Shown here one piece after another: positions 14,774 to 20,732 of a stretch of 59,056 nt of DNA. The stretch is from an uncultured Collinsella sp. (GTDB taxonomy: Bacteria > Actinomycetota > Coriobacteriia > Coriobacteriales > Coriobacteriaceae). Position numbers and translations under genes: made by a program. The DNA is taken from assembly GCA_937950325.1 (NCBI GenBank), contig CALFDJ010000017.1, positions 1-59,056 on the forward strand, read 5' to 3'. The notes under the pieces are model-generated. The model had not been told where the DNA came from. It made no database searches and saw nothing but the letters and a program-made list of their open reading frames with translations. Each line of letters begins with the position of its first letter. The stretch's first letter is position 1.

Positions 14774-16132
14774 CTACTCGTTCTTGGGCGCGGGGTGCTT
14801 GCAGATCACACTCATGTAGATCATGCCAAGTACGGCCGCGGTGACAGAGCCGGCGAGAATAGCGGCCTTGGCGGCCAGAACCTCAAACTGGGCCGTCGGG
14901 AAGGCAAGGCCGCTGATGAGAATCGACATGGTAAAGCCGATACCGCCCAGAATGCCCACGCCGGCAATCATGTGCCAGTTGACATTGTGCGGCAGCTCGC
15001 AGGCCTTGAGCTTGACCAAGGCGAACGTCATGCCAAAGATACCGATCGGCTTACCCAGCAGCATGCCAAAGTACACGCCGAGCGTCACCGGGTCGGTGAG
15101 CAGCGTGCTCATATCCACACCCACCAGGCGAACCTGTGCGTTCACGAACGCAAAGATCGGCAGAATCACAAAGTTGACCGGCGTGGAGATCAGACGCTCC
15201 ATGCGGATGAGCGGCGGGGTAACGCGGTGCATGACACGCTCGACCTTGGTGGTCGAGACGGTAAAGTCATGCTGGCCCAGGATGTGCGCCTCGTCATCGT
15301 AGCGGTCATCGAGCAGCGGCAGGCACTCGCCCAACCAATCGGTAAGGCTATCGAGCTTGACGCCACACTTGGCCGGGATGGTAAAGGCCAGGATGACGCC
15401 GGCGAGCGTAGCGTGCACGCCGCTCTTGAACATGCAGAACCACAACAGCAGGCCCAGTACCGAATACGGGGCAAGGCGATAATGCTGCGTCTTGTTGAGC
15501 CACACGAGCGCACAGGTCACAAGCGCGGCGGTGCCCAACCAAAACGGATTGGGGCTCTGACCGTAGAAGATGGCGATGGCGGCGATGGAGATGAGGTCGT
15601 CGGCGATGGCGAGCGTCGAGAAGAACACGCGCACGCCGTTGGGCACGCGGTTGCCCAAAAGCGACAGCACGCCCAGCGCAAAGGCAATATCGGTTGCCAT
15701 GGGAATGGCCCAGCCGTTGTGCGCGCCGGCATGGTTAAAGATCAGATAGATGCAGGCGGGAACGACGACGCCGCCCACGGCCGCCAGCATGGGAAGCATA
15801 GCCTGGCGCGGGTTCTTGAGCTCGCCGACCGTCATCTCGTACTTAAGCTCAATGCCCACCAACAAAAAGAAGATCGCCATGAGGAAGTCGTTGACGAAAA
15901 GCTCAACGGTAAGACCGGCCGTAAGGTTGCCCAGACCCACATACAGCGGGGTCTCCAAAAAGTGATGGATGGCCTCGTAGGCATCGGTGTTGGCGCAAAT
16001 GACGGCGGCGATGGCGGCGAAGACCATGACGGCGGCGGAAATCGTGCCGTTCTCGGTGATGCGCTCCCAAATGTCGTGGCGCTCAAAACGCTTGCGCTCA
16101 CGAACGTTAAACAGCTGCTCGGGTGCTGCCAT
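14774..16132 (-). CDS. nhaA: Na+/H+ antiporter NhaA
   Basis: 452 aa, twelve-helix antiporter. It contains the family motifs FFLLVGIELKYEM, PMATDIAFALGVLSLLG (Asp ~148) and TLAIADDLISIAAIAIFY (the Asp pair ~178-179 equivalent to E. coli Asp163/164). It exchanges intracellular Na+ for external H+. The N-terminus has a basic amphipathic stretch (RERKRFERHD). ATG preceded by AAAGGAG. Monocistronic; its 267-bp upstream spacer ends at the ppaC terminator. Confidence 0.95.
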   Translation of the reverse strand: MAAPEQLFNVRERKRFERHDIWERITENGTISAAVMVFAAIAAVICANTDAYEAIHHFLETPLYVGLGNLTAGLTVELFVNDFLMAIFFLLVGIELKYEMTVGELKNPRQAMLPMLAAVGGVVVPACIYLIFNHAGAHNGWAIPMATDIAFALGVLSLLGNRVPNGVRVFFSTLAIADDLISIAAIAIFYGQSPNPFWLGTAALVTCALVWLNKTQHYRLAPYSVLGLLLWFCMFKSGVHATLAGVILAFTIPAKCGVKLDSLTDWLGECLPLLDDRYDDEAHILGQHDFTVSTTKVERVMHRVTPPLIRMERLISTPVNFVILPIFAFVNAQVRLVGVDMSTLLTDPVTLGVYFGMLLGKPIGIFGMTFALVKLKACELPHNVNWHMIAGVGILGGIGFTMSILISGLAFPTAQFEVLAAKAAILAGSVTAAVLGMIYMSVICKHPAPKNE

Positions 16133-16340
16133 GGGCGGCTCCTTTCACGGGAAAGCTCCCGTCTTAAAAAAGCACGGCCCGCCCAAGTGGCGGTGCCGCG
16201 CTCTAACGTATTACGCTTGCATCTAGCCTACCCTGCACGACAGGCACGCAGGCGTGGCCGAAAAGCGGAACCACAGGTTGAACATTATTTGCTCAACGGC
16301 ACGGGCGCGCCTATCCAAGAGACGACGCGGCGCCGTGCAC

Positions 16341-16380
16341 AAAAAACGACCGGAGCGCGGGGCTTCCGCGATCCGGTCGT
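16341..16380 (-). terminator. Terminator of ppaC
   Basis: On the minus strand, stem ACGACCGG...CCGGTCGT with an internal G/C-rich section, followed by a run of six T (A run at 16341-16346 on the plus strand). It lies 20 bp past the ppaC stop. Confidence 0.85.
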
Positions 16381-16399
16381 GGCGTTTGGTCAACTAAAC

Positions 16400-17323
16400 C
16401 TAGCAGGCGGCCATGATGGGGGCAGCGACCTGCTTCTTACGGGAGAGGACGCCCGGCATCCAGACGCCGTCGTGCTCGTCGGCAATGCCCAGGCCCTTCT
16501 GAGCAGCCTCGGTCTCGCCCTCGAGCAGGACCTGCGAACCCTCCTCCATGATGTCAGTGATGCACAGGACGATGCCGTCAGCACCCTTCTCGGCGGCGTA
16601 GGCGCGCATGGCCTCGCGAATCTCGTCGATCATGCCGAGTGCGCGAGTCTTGTCGACAGTCTCGTACTGGCCGATGAGCAGCTTCTTGCCGGCAGGCTCG
16701 AACATCTTGATGTCGTTGCCGACCATCTCGGCCGCGGTGAAGGAGCCAGACGGACGGGTGAGGAAGACCTCCATGCCAAACTTGACCGGGTCGACGCCCA
16801 CCTGCTCGCCGAGCTTGGCGGCGACGGCGCGGTCGACATCGGTGGTGGTGGGGCTCTTGAGCATGAGCGTGTCGGTCATCATGGCCGAGAGCAGCAGCTT
16901 GGCCTGAACGTCGGAAAGCTCAACGCCGAGCACGCCGGCGAGCTTGGTGACGATGGTGCAGCTGGAGCCCCAGGGCAGGCAGATGTAGTGCAGCGGGCCG
17001 GCGGTCTCGAAGTCGCCGATGCGATGATGATCGACAACGCCAAAGACCGTGGCGTCCTTAAGGCCGGCAACGGACTGGGCAGACTCGTTGTGGTCGGTGA
17101 GGACGACGAGCTGACCGGCCTCGACGGACTCGATCACGCGGGGCTCGGCGATGCCGGCGTCGGCGAGCAGCTTGGCGGACTCGGCCGGAAGCTGACCAAG
17201 GGCGCAGGCCTCGTAGGTGTTGCCGGCATACTCAACCTGGTTGAGCAGCTGGGACAGGACGACGGCGCTCATGATGGCGTCGTTATCGGGGTTCTGGTGA
17301 CCAAAGACAAGAACGTTTGCCAT
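16400..17323 (-). CDS. ppaC: Manganese-dependent inorganic pyrophosphatase (family II)
   Basis: 307 aa DHH-family enzyme that hydrolyses pyrophosphate to drive biosynthesis. Metal ligands are visible: H9, D13 and D15 in FGHQNPDNDA, D77 in VLTDHNE and the DHH motif in GVVDHH (98-100). The C-terminal DHHA2 half has the substrate motif SRKKQV. Length is normal for the family; there are no CBS domains. ATG with GGAGG upstream. Confidence 0.95.
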   Translation of the reverse strand: MANVLVFGHQNPDNDAIMSAVVLSQLLNQVEYAGNTYEACALGQLPAESAKLLADAGIAEPRVIESVEAGQLVVLTDHNESAQSVAGLKDATVFGVVDHHRIGDFETAGPLHYICLPWGSSCTIVTKLAGVLGVELSDVQAKLLLSAMMTDTLMLKSPTTTDVDRAVAAKLGEQVGVDPVKFGMEVFLTRPSGSFTAAEMVGNDIKMFEPAGKKLLIGQYETVDKTRALGMIDEIREAMRAYAAEKGADGIVLCITDIMEEGSQVLLEGETEAAQKGLGIADEHDGVWMPGVLSRKKQVAAPIMAAC

Positions 17324-17447
17324 GGATATCCTCCACTTGATATGTGTACTTGGACGTAGCTATGGTAGCACGCCGATGCCGAGCCTTCGCAGACGGAAGG
17401 GCCACGGCATATTTTGGGGCGCAGGCACGGGGGCCAAGGCTATCCCT

Positions 17448-17490
17448 TTTGCACCATGTTGGTGCAAAGTAACCTGTCCCCCTTGCACCA
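17448..17490. repeat. GCACC/GGGACAGG element, copy 1
   Basis: A perfect 8-bp hairpin TTTGCACC/GGTGCAAA (17448-17455, 17461-17468) is followed by AACCTGTCCCCCTTGCACCA. It ends one base from the glucokinase stop. The same combination occurs at 23773-23838. Confidence 0.8.
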
Positions 17491-17491
17491 G

Positions 17492-18445
17492 CTATTTACC
17501 GGCGGCGCGCAGGGCTACGTAGGCGGCACCGATGATGCCGGCGTCGTTTCCGAGCGAAGCGACCTTAATGGGTGTCTCGCGCGAGGCGGAAAGCGCATAC
17601 TGCTTAAAGTGCTCGCGAACCTTGTCGAGGTAGACATCGGCCGAGGCGGAGGCGCCGCCGCCGATGAGGAACATCTCGGGATCAACCACGTTGGCAATAA
17701 GCGCCAGTGCGCGGCCGAGATAGTCGGCCATGGTATCGGCCGCGGCCAGCGCGAGCTTGTCGCCCTCGCGGCAGGCCTGGAACACGTCCTTGGAATCGGA
17801 GGGGCCGGTCAGCTCGATGGGCTCGATGCCCGCCTTCTCGCACTCGGCAAGGTAGTTGCTCACCACGCCGGTAGCGCTGGAATACTGCTCCAGGTGGCCA
17901 TGGCCGCCGCAGCCGCAGGTGCGCTCCTCGGCCGGGTTCAGGCACATGTGGCCAATCTCGCCGCCAGCACCCACAACGCCCGATACCACGTCGCCGTTAA
18001 CGATAACGCCGCCGCCCACGCCGGTACCGATGGTGACCATCACCACGTTCTGCACGCCCTTGGCAGAACCGAGCCAGGCCTCGCCCATAGCAGCGGCGTT
18101 AGCGTCGTTCTCGTACTTAACGACCGCGTCGGGGCAGTGCTCCTGGATGGCGATCTTGAGCTCGGGCAGGTTAATGGCAATGTTGGCCTTGACCTTAGCA
18201 TCGCCCGATGCCGGGATGGGGCACGGAACGGCCAGGCCAATGCCCGACACAAAGGCACGCGGAATCTGGGCCTTGGCGACCACCTGGTCGATAGCCTCGG
18301 TCACCGCGGCAAAGCCCGCAGCGTCAACGATGGGAGGCGTGGGCACGCTGGCCTTGGCAAGCAGGTTTCCGTCTTCATCAAACAGACCCTCCTTGACCGA
18401 GGTACCGCCGACGTCGATGCCGATGTAATACTGCTTAGGTTCCAT
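17492..18445 (-). CDS. glk: ROK-family glucokinase
   Basis: About 317 aa. N-terminal ATP motif YIGIDVGGTSVKEG, the sugar-binding ENDANAAAMGEAW, a second phosphate loop (VTIGTGVGGGVIVNG) and the ROK zinc cluster ERTCGCGGHGHLEQ are all present. It phosphorylates glucose to glucose-6-phosphate with ATP. The ATG at 18445 has AAAGG upstream; the longer frame to 18511 runs through a palindromic element and has no ribosome site. It diverges from a GntR regulator, which may control it. Confidence 0.92.
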   Translation of the reverse strand: MEPKQYYIGIDVGGTSVKEGLFDEDGNLLAKASVPTPPIVDAAGFAAVTEAIDQVVAKAQIPRAFVSGIGLAVPCPIPASGDAKVKANIAINLPELKIAIQEHCPDAVVKYENDANAAAMGEAWLGSAKGVQNVVMVTIGTGVGGGVIVNGDVVSGVVGAGGEIGHMCLNPAEERTCGCGGHGHLEQYSSATGVVSNYLAECEKAGIEPIELTGPSDSKDVFQACREGDKLALAAADTMADYLGRALALIANVVDPEMFLIGGGASASADVYLDKVREHFKQYALSASRETPIKVASLGNDAGIIGAAYVALRAAGK

Positions 18446-18499
18446 GGGAGCCCGCCTTTCTCGTTTAAACATTGCCTGTATGGTACCGCTCCCAAGGCA

Positions 18500-18540
18500 A
18501 AAACCTACCAAAAAGGGACAGGTTTGTTTTGGCAGGTTTT
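18500..18540. repeat. Palindrome enclosing GGGACAGG, upstream of glk
   Basis: Arms AAAACCTACCAAAA and TTTTGGCAGGTTTT pair with one mismatch around AGGGACAGGTTTG. It lies in the presumed glk leader, 55 bp before the start codon. Confidence 0.75.
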
Positions 18541-18596
18541 ATCTGGGAAAACGCGAATGGCCGCTTAACACGACATTACTCAGATGTTTATCTATT

Positions 18597-18608
18597 TAGA
18601 GCGCTCTA
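18597..18608. promoter_or_regulatory. Perfect palindrome TAGAGCGCTCTA, candidate operator
   Basis: A 12-bp perfect palindrome in the A/T-rich region between glk and the GntR gene. A TATAAT hexamer for glk lies at 18632-18637 on the minus strand, placing the palindrome just downstream of the expected glk start point. A GntR-family dimer is a reasonable candidate binder; this is inference. Confidence 0.45.
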
Positions 18609-18685
18609 GTTTATATGCGAAGCGACTTTTAATTATATCTTTCTCGAACTTTTTAAATATACAATAGGGATGCTTAGGTGTTAAC

Positions 18686-18703
18686 TATACTTTCTTTTAT
18701 ACT
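18686..18703 (+). promoter_or_regulatory. Two TATACT -10-like hexamers before the GntR gene
   Basis: TATACT occurs at 18686-18691 and 18698-18703, 25-37 bp before the start codon, in an unusually A/T-rich stretch for this genome. -35 boxes are poor, so the exact promoter is uncertain. Confidence 0.4.
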
Positions 18704-18727
18704 CAATCAGGTTTGAAAGGAGGTTCC

Positions 18728-19447
18728 ATGATTCCCAAATACGAAGCGATAGCTGCAGATATTCGTCGCACTATCGAGGATGGCGCTCTTAAACCGGGCG
18801 ACAAGCTTCCTACCGTCGTTGAGTTCTGCAAGCTCTATAACGTTTCCAAAATCACCGTCAAACGAGCTATTGAACAAATCACCGAAGAAGGTCTTATTAC
18901 CAGCCGGCGTGGATCGGGTACCTACGTTAAGGACACGGCGGGGCTTCCCGGCCAGGCGTTTTTCCAGGGCAAAAACGACCGTACCCAGGGTTTTTCGTAT
19001 GAGCATCGCGGGGAGAAGGTGACCTCGGTGGTCTACGATTTCTCGATCGTTAATCCACCAGCGGACATCGCAGCCCAGCTGGGAATTGCCGAGGATGACT
19101 TTGCCTATCACGTCGTGCGCGTGCGTCAGGCCGATGAGAAGCCCATCGTTATCGAGTACACCTACATGCCCCTCGAGCTGATTCCAGGCCTTAAAAAGAA
19201 GGACCTGTACGGATCGGTCTACCGCTTCATCCGCGAGCAATGTGGGCTGAAGATTTCGAGCTTCCACCGTACCATTCGCGCCGTGGCAGCAACCGAGGAA
19301 GAAGCCGAGCGTCTGGACACCAAACTTGGCTCTCCCCTGCTCGAGCTCACCCAGATTGGCTTTTTGGACAGCGGCGCCGCCTTTGAGTATTCGATCTCGC
19401 GCAACGTTGGCGATCGCTTTGAGTTGCACAACGTAACGTTGGCATAA
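18728..19447 (+). CDS. GntR-family transcriptional regulator (UTRA domain)
   Basis: 239 aa. The N-terminal winged helix (YEAIAADIRRTIEDGALKPG...NVSKITVKRAIEQITEEGLI...RRGSGTYV) is a classic GntR domain; the C-terminal half (about 90-239) is a UTRA effector-binding fold of the HutC/YvoA type, which usually senses a sugar phosphate or amino-sugar derivative. ATG at 18728 with AAAGGAGG 4-5 nt upstream. It sits between glk (divergent) and manA (69 bp or more downstream, same strand), suggesting control of hexose-phosphate metabolism; the effector is unknown. Confidence 0.9.
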   Translation: MIPKYEAIAADIRRTIEDGALKPGDKLPTVVEFCKLYNVSKITVKRAIEQITEEGLITSRRGSGTYVKDTAGLPGQAFFQGKNDRTQGFSYEHRGEKVTSVVYDFSIVNPPADIAAQLGIAEDDFAYHVVRVRQADEKPIVIEYTYMPLELIPGLKKKDLYGSVYRFIREQCGLKISSFHRTIRAVAATEEEAERLDTKLGSPLLELTQIGFLDSGAAFEYSISRNVGDRFELHNVTLA

Positions 19448-19521
19448 GTTTTTGTAGTCACGCGGGCGCTCGTTTTGAGCTGTTTTGTGCAACGCCCGCG
19501 CAACATAATGGGGGTATGAAT

Positions 19522-20454
19522 ATGTCCGATTTGATTAAACTGACGCCGATCTTCCACGAGAAGATCTGGGGTGGCCGCCAGCTCGAAACCGTATTTGGTT
19601 ACGACATTCCCGAAGGTCCCATCGGTGAGTGCTGGGCCATCTCGGCCCATCCCAACGGTGACTGCCAGATTGCGGAGGGACCGTACGCCGGCCACACGCT
19701 GTCGTGGCTGTGGGCCGAGCACCGCGAGCTCTTTGGCAACTGCGAGGGCAAGGAGTTCCCGCTGCTCATCAAGATTCTGGACGCCAAGGACGACCTTTCG
19801 ATCCAGATTCATCCCAACGACGAGTACGCCGCCGAGCACGAGAACGGCAGCCTGGGTAAAACCGAGTGCTGGTACGTGCTGGATTGCGAGCCCGGCGCCA
19901 CGATCATCGTCGGCCAGCGTGCTAAAGACCGCACTGAGGCCGCACAGATGATCAAGGACGGCCGCTGGGACGACATGCTCAACGTACTACCGATCCACAA
20001 GGGCGACTTTTTCCAGATTGATTCCGGTACCGTTCACGCCATCAAGGCCGGCACGCTCATTTTGGAAACGCAGCAGTCGAGCGACGTGACGTATCGTCTG
20101 TACGACTATGATCGCCCGGGCACCGACGGCAAACTGCGCCCGCTGCACATTAAGCAGAGCCTCGACTGCATCGACTTTGACGTCCAGGCCCCGGTCGATG
20201 GTACCGTGACCGCGCCCGAGGTGGACGGCGTGACCGAGCTCGAGTCTAACCCCTGCTACACCGTCGATCGCGTGCGTGTCGACGGCAGCAAGATCCTCGA
20301 CCAGCGCTGGCCCTTCATGTGCCTGTCGGTCATCGACGGCGAAGGCACCGTCTGCGGCGACCCCGTCCACAAGGGAAGCCACCTGCTGGCCCCGAACACC
20401 GTCAGCTCCATCGACCTCGAAGGCAAGATGGAACTGATCATCAGCCACCTCTAG
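19522..20454 (+). CDS. manA: Mannose-6-phosphate isomerase, class I (short type)
   Basis: 310 aa from the ATG at 19522; the ATG at 19516 lies one base after the GGGGG site, so the second is better placed. Zinc-site motifs include LSIQIHPNDEYA, GKTECWYVL and DSGTVHAI. The length and FHEKIWGGRQLE start fit the Bacillus-type short cupin PMIs. It interconverts mannose-6-phosphate and fructose-6-phosphate. It follows the GntR regulator and is closed by a terminator. Confidence 0.93.
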   Translation: MSDLIKLTPIFHEKIWGGRQLETVFGYDIPEGPIGECWAISAHPNGDCQIAEGPYAGHTLSWLWAEHRELFGNCEGKEFPLLIKILDAKDDLSIQIHPNDEYAAEHENGSLGKTECWYVLDCEPGATIIVGQRAKDRTEAAQMIKDGRWDDMLNVLPIHKGDFFQIDSGTVHAIKAGTLILETQQSSDVTYRLYDYDRPGTDGKLRPLHIKQSLDCIDFDVQAPVDGTVTAPEVDGVTELESNPCYTVDRVRVDGSKILDQRWPFMCLSVIDGEGTVCGDPVHKGSHLLAPNTVSSIDLEGKMELIISHL

Positions 20455-20479
20455 GTCGCAGCAACAACCAAAACGCAAC

Positions 20480-20515
20480 AAGGGGCTCCCCCGTCCACCA
20501 ACGGAGGAGCCCCTT
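20480..20515 (+). terminator. Terminator of manA
   Basis: Stem AAGGGGCTCC/GGAGCCCCTT with a 16-nt loop, 25 bp after the manA stop. The T run is weak. Confidence 0.65.
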
Positions 20516-20596
20516 ATCCATATATATCAGCCCACCCGGCTCTCCAGATCAAAAAAGCGGACGAGCAGAGCGACGTTCGCAAGCAACGTTATCTAA

Positions 20597-20725
20597 GGAC
20601 CTGGGCGGGCGTATGGGGCAACATCGATCGCGAGTTCCGCACGAGCCGGAGAGCACTTAATGTGCTCTCCGTGCGAGCAGGACTGCCCGAGCAGGCGATG
20701 TTGCCCCATACGCCCGCCCAGGTCC
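20597..20725. repeat. Long nested inverted repeat with perfect 30-bp arms
   Basis: Arms at 20597-20626 and 20696-20725 are exact reverse complements over 30 bp (left arm begins GGACCTGGGCGGGCGTATGG). Between them lies a second hairpin GGAGAGCAC/GTGCTCTCC with loop TTAAT (20648-20670). It fills the space between the converging manA and pcrA genes, 8 bp from the pcrA stop. No ORF of note spans it. Confidence 0.92.
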
Positions 20726-20732
20726 GCCGGGA

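Noticed and set aside
14705..17359. 884-codon plus-strand open frame across nhaA and ppaC
   Set aside because: It runs antisense through two well-defined genes and their spacer, with composition (His, Arg, Gly, Leu, Asp rich) typical of shadow frames in high-G+C DNA.
18707..19492. 261-codon minus-strand frame opposite the GntR gene
   Set aside because: Antisense; the plus-strand frame has complete GntR and UTRA motifs and a strong ribosome site.
20597..20725. Insertion sequence between manA and pcrA
   Set aside because: No transposase-sized frame and the arms are too long for typical IS ends; retained only as a nested repeat.
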